Source of the DNA: Pseudactinotalea suaedae
GTDB taxonomy: Bacteria; Actinomycetota; Actinomycetes; Actinomycetales; Beutenbergiaceae
Length of the DNA: 64,000 nucleotides
Assembly (NCBI RefSeq): GCF_009733815.1
Contig: NZ_WNXY01000006.1
Coordinates: forward strand, 1-64,000
Direction: 5' to 3'
Position numbers and translations under genes: made by a program. This document shows, one piece after another, positions 35,724-44,792 of this stretch (position 1 is the first letter of the stretch; each line of letters begins with the position of its first letter). The notes under the pieces were generated by a model. It ran no database searches. It was not told the DNA's origin and was given only the letters and a program-made list of their open reading frames with translations.

Positions 35724-36857
35724 TCAGGTCAGGACGAGGGTGGTCGAGGCCAGCTTGGTGCCCTCGCTGCGGGTGACGCCGCCTGGGGTGAAGGAGCCGC
35801 CGGGCTTGTAGACCCGGAGCGTGACCCGCCCGGCCGGCCCCGTCCAGGTCACCGTGTAGCGACCGGTCTCGCGGACGGTGCCGGTCGCTACGGTGACCCA
35901 CGTGCCGTTGACGAGCTGCTGGAGGTGGACGTTCCGGTTGGGCGCGGCGTAGACCGACGGTGCCGGCCAGGCGTTGCCCGTCACGGTCACGGTGCGCCCA
36001 CTCACCGCGAACCGGGAGTTGGCCTGCCACTTGACGTAGGGCGTCAGGATGGTCCCGCCCTGCCAGGCGTACCCGCGCGAGGCGTACCGCCCGAAGACGT
36101 GGATGTTCGGGGGGAAGCTGTCGGGTGTGACGGACTCGGGCGGGAGCGTGATGTACCCGGCAGCGTCGGCCTGACGGAAGCTCGTGCCCGCCGGGTACCA
36201 GGGCTGAAGCAGCGTCGACCCGCTGGGGGCCCAGCCGGTCCAGACGGCCGAGATCGGACTGCCGTCGGCTCGATCGGTGACGCGAGCCTGCGGCCGCCAC
36301 GTCTCCTGACCCGTGACGATCTTGATCGGGGTGCCGAACACGGGCCGGACCACCCACGGCGGACCTGCCTCGAGGTCACCGATGGTGACTGTGATGTCGC
36401 GGTCGCTGAGGTCGACGGCCTCGGTGGTCACGGTCCCGAAGGTGGTCACCCGCCAGATGCCGGTGTGCCCAGGGGCTGCCGTGGCGGTGCCGCGCCAGAC
36501 CCCGTCGGTGGCGGAGCCGGAGACCCGGGTCAGCGTGGTCCAGCCGGTCGACGCACCCGCGATCTCGGCGTCCTGCAGCCACGAGGGGTCGTCGGCGCGG
36601 CGCAGGAGAACCGTGTATGCCTCGCCGCCGCCCATGGTGCCGTTCGAGAGCATGTCGTCGAGCGGTTCTGTCGACTGCAGCGACACGTCGATGACGAGTC
36701 GTGTGAACCCGTTCTCGAGCCCGACGGTCGCCGGGGTGACCACGACGTCGCCCACCGTGACCGCCGCCGCTGCCGGCGGTGCGGAGGCGACCGACGCGGT
36801 GCCGGCCATCACGACCGCGGCGACGGCGAGGGCGATGACACGACGTCGACGTCTCAT
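35724..36857 (-). CDS. secreted protein of unknown function, paralogue A
   Basis: 377 residues. A signal peptide (RRRRRVIALAVAAVVMAG, cleavage after PPAAAA near residue 33) precedes a beta-rich mature protein with no cysteines obvious and no anchor. An N-terminal domain begins VTVGDVVVTPATVGLENGFTRLVIDVSLQS; a central part has FGTPIKIVTG and ARVTDRADGSP; a C-terminal beta-sandwich-like domain has YVKWQANSRFAVSGRTVTV and GNAWPAPSVYAAPNRNVHLQ. It is a tandem duplicate of the next gene. ATG at 36857 has GGAG 8 bases upstream. It resembles no enzyme I recognise; a cell-surface or matrix role is possible. Confidence 0.75.
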   Translation of the reverse strand: MRRRRRVIALAVAAVVMAGTASVASAPPAAAAVTVGDVVVTPATVGLENGFTRLVIDVSLQSTEPLDDMLSNGTMGGGEAYTVLLRRADDPSWLQDAEIAGASTGWTTLTRVSGSATDGVWRGTATAAPGHTGIWRVTTFGTVTTEAVDLSDRDITVTIGDLEAGPPWVVRPVFGTPIKIVTGQETWRPQARVTDRADGSPISAVWTGWAPSGSTLLQPWYPAGTSFRQADAAGYITLPPESVTPDSFPPNIHVFGRYASRGYAWQGGTILTPYVKWQANSRFAVSGRTVTVTGNAWPAPSVYAAPNRNVHLQQLVNGTWVTVATGTVRETGRYTVTWTGPAGRVTLRVYKPGGSFTPGGVTRSEGTKLASTTLVLT

Positions 36858-36909
36858 GAGCGATGCTCCTGCCGCATCCCGTCGGTGTCCAGACATCGAA
36901 CCGCTCCGC

Positions 36910-38046
36910 TCAGCGCAGGGTGAGCGTGACGGAGGCGAGCTTGGTGCCCTCGCTGCGGTCGAGCCCGTAGTACTCGCTCCCACCCGGCTTGTAGATGCGC
37001 AGGATGACCTGTCCGGCCGGGCCCGCCCAGGTCAGCGTGTAGCGGCCGCTCTCGCGCACGTTGCTGGTCGCCACGGTCACCCAGGTGCCGTTGACCAGCC
37101 GTTGCAGGTGGATGTTGGTGTTCGCGGCGTCGTAGACGGCCGGTGCCGGCCAGGCGTTGCCGGTGACGGTCACGGTGCGGCCGCTCACGGCGAAGCGAGA
37201 GTTGGCCTGCCACTTGACGTAGGGGAACAGCGCCGTCGCGGCGTGCCAGGCGTATCCCCGCGATCCGTAGCGCCCGTAGACGTGGACGAAGGGCCGATCC
37301 AGCTCGCCCCCGGCCCCGACGACCGGCTGTGCAGGCAGCGTCAGATAGCCGCCTGCGTCAGCCTGCTGCAGCGGCGTGCCGACGGGCAGGGTGGACTGCG
37401 GGAGGTTGAAGGGGTCGCCCCCTCGCCACGGGGTCCACGGGGCCCTGATCGACGTGCCGGCGGAGCGGTCGGTGACCCGTGCCCGCGGTGTCCACAGCTC
37501 GTTCCCCGTCACGACCTTGACCGGCGTGCCGAACGCGGGCTGCGTGACCCACGGCGGGCCGGCCACGGGATCGCCGAGCTCGATGACGATGTCACGGTCG
37601 CCGAGGTCGACCGCGTCGAACGCGTAGGTCTCGATCTGGGTGACCTGCCACCTGCCTGTGTGCCACGGTGTGGCCGTGATGGTGCCCCGCCAGACGCCGT
37701 CCGTCGCCGTGCCCGAGACCCGCGTCAGCCCGAACCAGCCGAAGTACTGCTCCGGACGTTCGGCTGACGTCGCCCACGGCGCCTCGTCGATCCGCTCCAT
37801 CTGCACCGACCAGACGTCGTCGTGCACGCCGTTGAAGATCTGGTCCGGGATGGCTTCGCCGGACTGCAGCGACACATCGACGACGAGCCTCCCGAAGCCG
37901 TCCTCCAACCCGTCGGCGGTGGGCGTGACGACGACGTCGCCGACGGTCACGGCGGCAGCCGCCGGCGGTGCCGAGGCGATCGAGCCGGCGCCGAGGACGA
38001 CGAACCCGGCGAGAGCGAGGGCGGTGAGTCGACTCCGTTGTCTCAT
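36910..38046 (-). CDS. secreted protein of unknown function, paralogue B
   Basis: 378 residues, signal peptide with the same PPAAAA cleavage region, and the same domain plan as paralogue A. The C-terminal third is nearly the same (28 identical consecutive residues from PYVKWQANSR to GNAWPAP, then HLQRLVNGTWVTVAT), while the middle differs (WHAATALF, PQSTLPVGTPLQQADAGG). This pattern fits gene duplication with faster change in the central region. It lies on the same strand as, and 52 bases after, the phosphoketolase gene, and 52 bases before paralogue A. Confidence 0.75.
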   Translation of the reverse strand: MRQRSRLTALALAGFVVLGAGSIASAPPAAAAVTVGDVVVTPTADGLEDGFGRLVVDVSLQSGEAIPDQIFNGVHDDVWSVQMERIDEAPWATSAERPEQYFGWFGLTRVSGTATDGVWRGTITATPWHTGRWQVTQIETYAFDAVDLGDRDIVIELGDPVAGPPWVTQPAFGTPVKVVTGNELWTPRARVTDRSAGTSIRAPWTPWRGGDPFNLPQSTLPVGTPLQQADAGGYLTLPAQPVVGAGGELDRPFVHVYGRYGSRGYAWHAATALFPYVKWQANSRFAVSGRTVTVTGNAWPAPAVYDAANTNIHLQRLVNGTWVTVATSNVRESGRYTLTWAGPAGQVILRIYKPGGSEYYGLDRSEGTKLASVTLTLR

Positions 38047-38097
38047 GAGTCATCGTCCCGCCGCGTACCGCGGTTGTCCAGAGGGTGAGCCGGACCT

Positions 38098-40566
38098 CTA
38101 CTCGTTGTCGCCGCCGGTCGCGGCGGACGCGCCCGCGGGGTCGACCTGGTCCCCGCCGTCGGGCCACACCCAGTCCCGCACCTCGGGGATGTCCTCGCCG
38201 TGGTCGCGGGTGTACTGGCGGGCCCGCAGCCGGGCGTCGGCCATCTGCTGGCGCAGTCCTGCCGCCTTGGCGCCGAGCGACGGGACCCGGTCGATCACGT
38301 CCATCACCAGGTGGTAGCGGTCGAGGTCGTTCAGCATCACCATGTCGAACGGGGTCGTGGTGGTGCCCTCCTCCTTGTAGCCGCGTGCGTGCAGGTTGTG
38401 GTGCCCGGTGCGTCGGTAGGTGAGCCGGTGAATCAGCCACGGGTAGCCGTGGAAGGCGAAGATGATGGGGGACCCGGTGGTGAAGATCGTGTCGAAGTCG
38501 CGGCTGGTCAGCCCGTGCGGGTGCTCGGCAGGATCCTGCAGCCGCATCAGGTCGACCACGTTGACCACCCGGACCTTCAGCTCAGGAAGGTGCCGGCGCA
38601 GCAGGTCGGCCGCCGCGAGGGTCTCCAGCGTGGGGATGTCGCCGGCGCAGGCCAGCACGACGTCGGGCTCGGTGCCCTGCACCTCCGTGCCGGCCCACTC
38701 CCAGATGCCGAGCCCACGCGTGCAGTGCGCGATCGCCGCGTCCATGTCGAGGAACTGCGGTCCGGGCTGCTTGCCCGCGACCACCACGTTGACGTAGTCC
38801 CTGCTGCGCAGGCAGTGGTCGTAGGTCGACAGCAGCGTGTTGGCGTCCGGCGGCAGGTACACCCGCACGATCTCGGCCTTCTTGTTGAGCACGTGATCCA
38901 GGAAGCCGGGGTCCTGGTGGCTGAAGCCGTTGTGGTCCTGCCGCCACACGTGGGAGGAGAGCAGGTAGTTGAGGCTGGCGATCGGCCGCCGCCACGGGAT
39001 CTCGCGGGTCGTGTCCAACCACTTGGCGTGCTGGTTGAACATCGAGTCGATGATGTGAATGAAGGCCTCGTAGCAGTTGAAGAGCCCGTGCCTTCCGGTC
39101 AGCAGGTAGCCCTCCAGCCAGCCCTGGCACTGATGCTCGCTCAGCATCTCCATCACGCGACCGGCTCTGGCGAGGTGGTCGTCGTCGTCCTCGGCGAGCA
39201 TCTCGGCGTTCCACTGCTTGTCGGTCGCGTCGTAGACCGCCTGCAGCCGGTTCGACGCGGTCTCGTCCGGTCCGAAGATCCGGAAGTTGTCGGGGTTGCG
39301 GCGGACCACGTCGGTCAACCAGGTGCCGAGCACCTTGGTCGCCTCCGCGATCGCGCCGCCCGGCGCCGGCACGTCGACGGCGTACTCGCGGTAGTCCGGC
39401 AACCTCAGGTCGCGGAGCAGGAGACCGCCGTTGGCGTGCGGGCTCGCGCTCATGCGCAGCTCGCCCTCCGGGGCGAGCGAGGCGATCTCGGGACGCAACG
39501 CTCCGCCGTCGTCGAAGAGCTCGTCGGGACCGTAGGAGCGCAGCCAGGAGCTGAGCACCTCGACGTGCTCCGGGGTGTCCCGCGCGTTGGCCAGCGGCAC
39601 CTGGTGCGCACGCCAGGACCCCTCGGTGCGCTTGCCGTCGATCTCCGGCGGGCAGGTCCAGCCCTTCGGCGTCCGGAAGATGATCATCGGCCACGACGGG
39701 CGGTCGGTCTGTCCCTCGGCCGCCGCCTTCTTGATCGCGGCGATGTCGTTGAGGACCTCGTCGAGCAGGAGCGCGAACCGCTGGTGGATCGAGCGGTGGT
39801 CCTCGTCGTCGAACCCGGCGACGAACTCGTACGGCGTGTGCCCGTAGCCGCGCATCAGGTCGCCCAGCTCCTCGGACGGGATCCGGGCCAGCACGGTCGG
39901 GTTCGCGATCTTGTAGCCGTTCAGGTGCAGGATCGGCAGCACCACGCCGTCCTGGGCGGCGTTGACGAACTTGTTGCTGTGCCAGGAGGTGGCGAGCGGG
40001 CCGGTCTCGGCCTCGCCGTCGCCGATCACGGCGGCGACCAGCAGGTCCGGGTTGTCGAACGCGGCGCCGTAGGCGTGCGAGAGCGCGTACCCGAGCTCGC
40101 CGCCCTCGTGGATCGAGCCTGGCGTCTCGGGCGCCACGTGGCTCGGGATGCCACCGGGGAAGGAGAACTGCCGGAAGAGCTTGCGCAACCCCTCGGCGTC
40201 GTTGGTGATGTCCGGGTAGGTCTCGGTGTAGGTGCGCTCGAGGTAGGAGTTCGCCACCAGGCCCGGTCCGCCGTGACCGGGGCCGGTGATGTAGATGGCG
40301 TTGGTCGAGCGCTGCTGGATGGCTCGGTTGAGGTGGGCATAGAGGAAGTTGAGACCGGGTGTGGTGCCCCAGTGGCCCAGCAGGCGTGGCTTGATGTCGT
40401 CCCGGGTCAGCTCGCGCCGCAGCAGCGGGTTGTCCAGCAGGTAGATCTGCCCGACCGACAGGTAGTTCGCGGCGCGCCACCAGGCGTCGATGCGGTCCAG
40501 GGTCGCCTCGTCGAGATCGACGACGGCGCGGGCCGGCCAGGTGGTGGTGCTCGGATCAGCAGTCAT
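38098..40566 (-). CDS. xfp: xylulose-5-phosphate/fructose-6-phosphate phosphoketolase
   Basis: Thiamine-diphosphate enzyme that splits xylulose-5-P (and often fructose-6-P) with phosphate into acetyl phosphate and an aldose phosphate. 822 residues. Family motifs: [51 protein letters not shown]-like stretch with [22 protein letters not shown] (cofactor-binding GDGE) and [20 protein letters not shown] at 40566 has AAGGAG 7 bases upstream; an in-frame upstream start would add 10 residues without a site. Pta and AckA downstream on the same strand would turn its acetyl phosphate into acetyl-CoA or acetate plus ATP. Confidence 0.95.
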   Translation of the reverse strand: MTADPSTTTWPARAVVDLDEATLDRIDAWWRAANYLSVGQIYLLDNPLLRRELTRDDIKPRLLGHWGTTPGLNFLYAHLNRAIQQRSTNAIYITGPGHGGPGLVANSYLERTYTETYPDITNDAEGLRKLFRQFSFPGGIPSHVAPETPGSIHEGGELGYALSHAYGAAFDNPDLLVAAVIGDGEAETGPLATSWHSNKFVNAAQDGVVLPILHLNGYKIANPTVLARIPSEELGDLMRGYGHTPYEFVAGFDDEDHRSIHQRFALLLDEVLNDIAAIKKAAAEGQTDRPSWPMIIFRTPKGWTCPPEIDGKRTEGSWRAHQVPLANARDTPEHVEVLSSWLRSYGPDELFDDGGALRPEIASLAPEGELRMSASPHANGGLLLRDLRLPDYREYAVDVPAPGGAIAEATKVLGTWLTDVVRRNPDNFRIFGPDETASNRLQAVYDATDKQWNAEMLAEDDDDHLARAGRVMEMLSEHQCQGWLEGYLLTGRHGLFNCYEAFIHIIDSMFNQHAKWLDTTREIPWRRPIASLNYLLSSHVWRQDHNGFSHQDPGFLDHVLNKKAEIVRVYLPPDANTLLSTYDHCLRSRDYVNVVVAGKQPGPQFLDMDAAIAHCTRGLGIWEWAGTEVQGTEPDVVLACAGDIPTLETLAAADLLRRHLPELKVRVVNVVDLMRLQDPAEHPHGLTSRDFDTIFTTGSPIIFAFHGYPWLIHRLTYRRTGHHNLHARGYKEEGTTTTPFDMVMLNDLDRYHLVMDVIDRVPSLGAKAAGLRQQMADARLRARQYTRDHGEDIPEVRDWVWPDGGDQVDPAGASAATGGDNE

Positions 40567-40703
40567 GTCAGTCTCCTTCGTCACGCCCACGATCACCCAT
40601 CCAACTGCACCCAGGCACCCGTTGTCTCGGTCGTTGGTCCCCCAGCTCGAGAGAGTTCTGCGGGGAGCTCTGGGCGCGTGGCGGCGCTGCCGCGAAGCCG
40701 AAC

Positions 40704-40709
40704 TACCCT
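40704..40709 (+). promoter_or_regulatory. leaderless -10 of the SURF1 gene
   Basis: TACCCT ends 6 bases before the GTG at 40716. Confidence 0.5.
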
Positions 40710-40715
40710 GGGGGA

Positions 40716-41528
40716 GTGCGGGACTGGGTACGGGCGGCGACGACTCCCCGGATGCTCGGCATCTTCGCGCTGCTCCTGGTGGGGGCGATCGTCTGCGTGC
40801 GGCTGGGCGCCTGGCAGATCGACCGGGCCGTCGGTGCCGCGGAGCAGCAAGCGGCGATCGAGCAGGCCGCCCGCGAGCAGAGCCCTCCGGTCCCGGTGGC
40901 GGACGTGGTGGCGCCGCAGACCTCGTTCACGCAGTCGATGGTCGGTGCGCGCGTCGAGCTCACCGGCAGCTGGGAGCCCGACCTGACGTACTGGGTCCCC
41001 GACCGCGAGCTCGACGGGCGGTCCGGCTACCTGCTGCTGAGCGCTTTCCGCGAGGACCGCACCGGTGCGATCATGCCGGTCGTGCGCGGATGGGTCCCCG
41101 AGAAGGACCCCGGCTATCTCGAGGTCCCGGCCGGCACGGTGACCGTGGTGGGATTCATCGACGGCTCCGAGGCGGCCGACACGGGCGCCGCGGGCAGCGA
41201 CGAGATCGACGCCGTCAGCGCCGGAGCGCTGGTCAACGTCTGGGGCGGGCCGATCTACTCGGGGTACATCATCCTGATCTCGGCAGCGCCCGAGGGCGGT
41301 GCGCCCGGCGACGCCCCCGCGGGGCTCGCCGCGATCGAGGGCATGCCGCCGCCCGCGCTGCCCAGCGGGGGCCTGAACCTCCGCAACGTCGCCTACGCCG
41401 CCGAGTGGTTCATCTTCGGAGGCTTCGCGCTCGTCCTCTGGGGGCGGATGGTCCGCGACGAGGTGCGCGTGCGGCGGGCCGAGCGCGGAGCCGCCCCCGG
41501 CGTCACCACTCCGCCCGTCGCCGCCTGA
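40716..41528 (+). CDS. SURF1-family cytochrome oxidase assembly protein
   Basis: 270 residues. SURF1 helps insert heme/assemble cytochrome c oxidase subunit I. The layout is typical: an N-terminal TM helix ([25 protein letters not shown]), a soluble outer domain with VRGWVPE and [20 protein letters not shown], and a C-terminal TM helix ([23 protein letters not shown]). The GTG at 40716 is preceded by TACCCT, leaderless. It diverges from xfp. No oxidase subunit gene is next to it. Confidence 0.87.
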   Translation: MRDWVRAATTPRMLGIFALLLVGAIVCVRLGAWQIDRAVGAAEQQAAIEQAAREQSPPVPVADVVAPQTSFTQSMVGARVELTGSWEPDLTYWVPDRELDGRSGYLLLSAFREDRTGAIMPVVRGWVPEKDPGYLEVPAGTVTVVGFIDGSEAADTGAAGSDEIDAVSAGALVNVWGGPIYSGYIILISAAPEGGAPGDAPAGLAAIEGMPPPALPSGGLNLRNVAYAAEWFIFGGFALVLWGRMVRDEVRVRRAERGAAPGVTTPPVAA

Positions 41529-41588
41529 GCCCGCCGCCATCCCTTCGGCGGTAGCCGGCTGCTCTCGGGCGTCGCCGCGGGCGCGAAC

Positions 41589-41594
41589 TACGCT
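41589..41594 (+). promoter_or_regulatory. leaderless -10 of the small acidic protein gene
   Basis: TACGCT ends 7 bases before the ATG at 41602. Confidence 0.5.
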
Positions 41595-41601
41595 GCCTGC
41601 C

Positions 41602-41937
41602 ATGGACGGTCGTCAGGACGAGGTGTCGAGGGTCCTGGAGCACGCGGTCGCCGAGGCCGCCGACGCCTGGCTGACCGCACCGGAGGACCACGAGGCCTAC
41701 CGCCGGCTCGTGGTCGCGGTGCTGGCCCGGCGCGCCCACGGCCGCCCGCCGTCGCACCTGCGCTCCGCCGACGCCGTCGAGCCCGCCGACGTGGCCGCCG
41801 ACGAGCTCGAGGATGCTGTCGAGCTCGAGGATGCCGACGAGCTGGCGGGTCGTCGCCGGGTGATCGCCGTCGGCGAGGGCCTGGACCCGGCGGACCCGCG
41901 AGCGGCGCTCGAACGGCTGCGGCGCGGCCAGATCTAG
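41602..41937 (+). CDS. small acidic protein, unknown function
   Basis: 111 residues, not recognised. The N-terminal half is helical (VLEHAVAEAADAWLTAPEDHEAYRRLVVAVLARR), followed by an acidic repeat (ELEDAVELEDADEL) encoded by two GAGCTCGAGGATGC copies 18 bases apart (41813 and 41831). The C-terminus ALERLRRGQI is basic. No signal peptide or membrane segment is present. The ATG has a leaderless TACGCT box, which supports that it is a real gene. Confidence 0.6.
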   Translation: MDGRQDEVSRVLEHAVAEAADAWLTAPEDHEAYRRLVVAVLARRAHGRPPSHLRSADAVEPADVAADELEDAVELEDADELAGRRRVIAVGEGLDPADPRAALERLRRGQI

Positions 41938-41945
41938 CGCTCGGC

Positions 41946-42021
41946 GCAACGAACCCGTCGCCACATCGACGATCGGGCTCAGTTTTCGCCGGAATCCGCG
42001 ATCTGGCGACGGATTCGTTGC
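41946..42021. repeat. imperfect inverted repeat at the 3' end of the DUF559 gene
   Basis: The arms 41946-41967 (starts GCAACGAACCCGTCGCC) and 42000-42021 (starts GATCTGGCGACGGATTCG) are complementary over 22 bases with two mismatches, around a 32-base loop. The stop codon of the DUF559 gene is in the loop and the right arm is coding. The core ATCCGTCGCCAGATC also appears in the element at the other end of the gene. Confidence 0.9.
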
Positions 42022-42854
42022 AGCCGGGTGGCGAGTCGCCTGCCGCGGTTAACGCTCTCGAGCACGTAGTCGGGCCGTCGGTGCAGCTGGAGCCACGTGA
42101 ACCTCAGCACCGTCCAACCAGCGAGGACCAGAGCGTTCTGGCGCTCGCGGTCGGACTCGAACACGGCCGCCTGCTCGTGGATCTCCCGGCCATCGATCTC
42201 GAGAACGAGCTTGATGTCCGAGAACGCGATGTCGAGGAAGTACTGCTGACCTTCGAGACGGAGCGGCACGTTGGATCGCCACCCGGAGATGCCGGCGCCC
42301 GTGAGGATCGCGTGTGCCAAGCGCTCGGCGGCCGACCACGGCTCGGTGCGGGAACGCACCAGCATGCGGCGCCGGTCCACGTTGCCGTAGCGACCCGGGG
42401 TGGCCTCGAGGGCGGCGAACAGGTCCTCGATCCGCACCCGCCGAGATCGCAGCACGTGGTCGATCGCGTCCAGGCCGTGGGTGCCGATCAGGTCGAGCGC
42501 GGTCAGCGCCGGCAGCGACGTCCGGAAGTCCCCGTAGCGCCCGACGAGATGCGGAGGGACGCTGCGCCGGTGGAACCGGTAGCCGGGCCGGTCGATCTCC
42601 GTACGGGTCGCGACGTCGACGGCGGTCACCGGGATCTCCCGCCAGAAGGTCCAGCTCGCCGCCACCTCGCCGAGCAGGATCATGTCCGGTCTCCAGACCA
42701 GCGCGGCGCGAGCGCGCCAGGCCACGCTGTCAGCGACGTCAGTTCGCAGGTAGACACCGGGAAGAGTCGGAACGATCAACCCCTGGTGGTGCGCGCGCGA
42801 GAGCCATGACGGATGACGGTGTGCTCGCGTGAGCAGCTTCGGCAGGTCGGCCAT
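41979..42854 (-). CDS. DUF559/VSR-like endonuclease-domain protein with AbiEi-like N-terminus
   Basis: 291 residues. The N-terminus (LLTRAHRHPSWLSRAHHQGLIV to LPGVYLR) resembles the winged-helix found in AbiEi-type antitoxin-like proteins. The C-terminal domain (about 195-280) has the DUF559/VSR-like pattern: IAFSDIKLVLEIDGREIHE, then RERQNALVLAGWTVLRFTW. This is a PD-(D/E)xK-related fold whose Asp and Glu are kept. Function is unknown in this common actinobacterial family; DNA cleavage is a family-based guess. The gene is flanked by related inverted repeats on both sides, unlike its neighbours. ATG at 42854 has GAGG upstream. Confidence 0.72.
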   Translation of the reverse strand: MADLPKLLTRAHRHPSWLSRAHHQGLIVPTLPGVYLRTDVADSVAWRARAALVWRPDMILLGEVAASWTFWREIPVTAVDVATRTEIDRPGYRFHRRSVPPHLVGRYGDFRTSLPALTALDLIGTHGLDAIDHVLRSRRVRIEDLFAALEATPGRYGNVDRRRMLVRSRTEPWSAAERLAHAILTGAGISGWRSNVPLRLEGQQYFLDIAFSDIKLVLEIDGREIHEQAAVFESDRERQNALVLAGWTVLRFTWLQLHRRPDYVLESVNRGRRLATRLQRIRRQIADSGEN

Positions 42855-42941
42855 CTCGGCATCCTCGACGAGTGCATGCTCATCGTGGTCGTCGCCCCCG
42901 AAGCTGTGGAGAAACCTGTGGACGGCGACATGTGCCGCACC

Positions 42942-43019
42942 TGCAACAGATCCGTCGCCAGATCACCCATGCGCGTTCGATCGCGCAGGTTTGGGCGATC
43001 TGACGACGGCTATGTTGCA
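42942..43019. repeat. imperfect inverted repeat upstream of the DUF559 gene
   Basis: Arms 42942-42969 and 42992-43019 (TGCAACAG... and ...TATGTTGCA) match over 28 bases with about 4-5 mismatches. The loop holds a second stem TGCGCG-TTCGAT-CGCGCA (42970-42987). The left arm contains ATCCGTCGCCAGATC (42950-42964), the reverse complement of 42000-42014, so the two elements face each other around the gene. Confidence 0.9.
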
Positions 43020-43058
43020 CGGCGCGTGCCGGGGAGGTGCCGCGCCGACCCGACCGCG

Positions 43059-44792
43059 CTACTCGCGCTGCCAGGAGTGCCAGAGCGCGGCGTAGGAGCC
43101 CTCGGCGGCGACGAGCTCGTCGTGCGGACCGATCTCGTCGATGAGGCCGTCGGAGACCACGGCGACCCGGTCGGCGTCGTGAGCGGTGTGCAGCCGGTGC
43201 GCGATCGCGACCACGGTGCGGCCGGTCAGCACCGCTGACAGCGATCGCTCCAGGTGGCGCGCGGCGCGCGGGTCGAGCAGCGACGTGGCCTCGTCGAGCA
43301 CCAGCGTGTGCGGGTCGAGGAGCACGAGCCGGGCCAGCGCGATCTGCTGCGCCTGCGCCGGCGTCAGCGTGACGCCGCCGGAGCCGACCTCGGTCTCCAG
43401 GCCGTGCTCGAGCGCGGCCACCCAGCCCCAGGCGTCGACCGCACGGAGCGCCTCGGCCAGCTCCTCGTCGTCGGCGTCCTCCTTCGCGAGCCGCAGGTTC
43501 TGCGCCAGCGTCCCCACGAACACGTGGTGCTCCTGGGTCACGAGCGCCACCTGACCGCGCAGGTCCTCCAGCTCCAGGTCGACGAGCGGCACGTCGCCCA
43601 CGCTGACCTTGCCACCGGTGGGCGGGTGGATCCCGGCCAGCATCCGCCCGAGCGTGGACTTGCCCGCACCCGAGGGCCCCACGATCGCGAGCCGTTCACC
43701 GGGCCGCAGGTCGAGGTCGATCCCGTGCAGCACGTTCTGACCCTCGCGGTAGGCGTACTCCAGGTCACGCGCACGGATGTCCTGCGCCTCGGGCTTGGCG
43801 CCCGTGGCCTCGCGGTCCTGCTTGACCAGCCCGACCCCGAAGATCCGCGCGAGCCGCGCCGTGCCCACCTGGATCTCGTCGAGCCAGAAGATCAGCTCGT
43901 CGACCGGGCCGATGATCTGCACGGCGTAGAGCACCACGGTGGTCACGGCCCCCACGGTGGCCTGGCCGGTGCTGGCGAGGTAGGCACCCCACGCGAGGAT
44001 CGCGATGATCGGCAGGATGAAGGCGCCGTCCAGTCCCGGGAACAGCCACGTGCGCAACCACAACGTGTACTTCTCCGCCTGGAACGCCTCGTGGATGTCG
44101 TCGTCGATGCGGTTGCGGCGGCGCCTGCCCAGGCCGAGCGCGTCGATCGTGCGCGCGCCCTCGACGGACTCGGTGAGCGAGCCGTTGATCGTGGCGTAGG
44201 CCGCCGACTCGCGCAGGTAGCCGGGTGCCGCGCGCTTGAGGTACCAGCGGCACGCGATCAGCAGCAGCGGCACGCCCACGAACATCCCGAGGGCCACCAG
44301 CCCGTTCGCCAGCACCGCGGCCAGCACGGTCAGCACGATGCTCGCCACCGACACCAGCACGCGCGGGACGCCGAACCGGACCGTGAAGTTGATCCTGTCG
44401 ACGTCGTTGGTGGTGCGCGCGATCAGGTCGCCGGTGCCCGCACGCTCCACCGTGGACAGCGGCAGCGACGTCACGGTGTCGATGAGGTCCTCGCGCATCT
44501 CCGCGAACACCTGCTCGCCGAGCACGATCGAGGAGCGCTGCGCCTGCCGCACCAGCAGCGTCTGCAGCACGACCGCGACCGCGAGGATCGCCGCCATGAC
44601 GTTGAGCGCGCTGGGGGTGGTGCCGGTCCTGACGTCGTCGATGATCCGACCGAGCAACCAGGGTCCGGCGAGCCCGGCGACCGCCGCACCGGTGTGCAGC
44701 GCGACGACCTTCGTCAGGGCACCGCGGTGCATCTTGAGCAGATCGGCGACGCGCGAGCGCAGCACGGGTCCGTCCGCGACCGGCAGCTTCAT
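43059..44792 (-). CDS. ABC exporter half-transporter, catalytic subunit of a heterodimer
   Basis: 577 residues: an N-terminal six-helix ABC exporter domain (about 20-310) and a C-terminal ATPase. Walker A is GPSGAGKST (near 372), Q-loop VTQEHHVF, Walker B TLVLDEATS and the H-loop AIAHRLHTAHD, all intact. The signature motif is degraded (LTPAQAQQIALARL instead of LSGGQ). Its partner gene, overlapping by 4 bases, shows the opposite pattern, so the two should form one working and one dead ATP site. Substrate (drug, lipid or peptide) is unknown. Confidence 0.88.
   Translation of the reverse strand: MKLPVADGPVLRSRVADLLKMHRGALTKVVALHTGAAVAGLAGPWLLGRIIDDVRTGTTPSALNVMAAILAVAVVLQTLLVRQAQRSSIVLGEQVFAEMREDLIDTVTSLPLSTVERAGTGDLIARTTNDVDRINFTVRFGVPRVLVSVASIVLTVLAAVLANGLVALGMFVGVPLLLIACRWYLKRAAPGYLRESAAYATINGSLTESVEGARTIDALGLGRRRRNRIDDDIHEAFQAEKYTLWLRTWLFPGLDGAFILPIIAILAWGAYLASTGQATVGAVTTVVLYAVQIIGPVDELIFWLDEIQVGTARLARIFGVGLVKQDREATGAKPEAQDIRARDLEYAYREGQNVLHGIDLDLRPGERLAIVGPSGAGKSTLGRMLAGIHPPTGGKVSVGDVPLVDLELEDLRGQVALVTQEHHVFVGTLAQNLRLAKEDADDEELAEALRAVDAWGWVAALEHGLETEVGSGGVTLTPAQAQQIALARLVLLDPHTLVLDEATSLLDPRAARHLERSLSAVLTGRTVVAIAHRLHTAHDADRVAVVSDGLIDEIGPHDELVAAEGSYAALWHSWQRE

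Noticed and set aside
38200-40986. 928-residue open frame on the plus strand
   Set aside because: It lies opposite phosphoketolase, which has clear family motifs. The composition is Val/Gly/Arg-rich low complexity without any recognisable domain.
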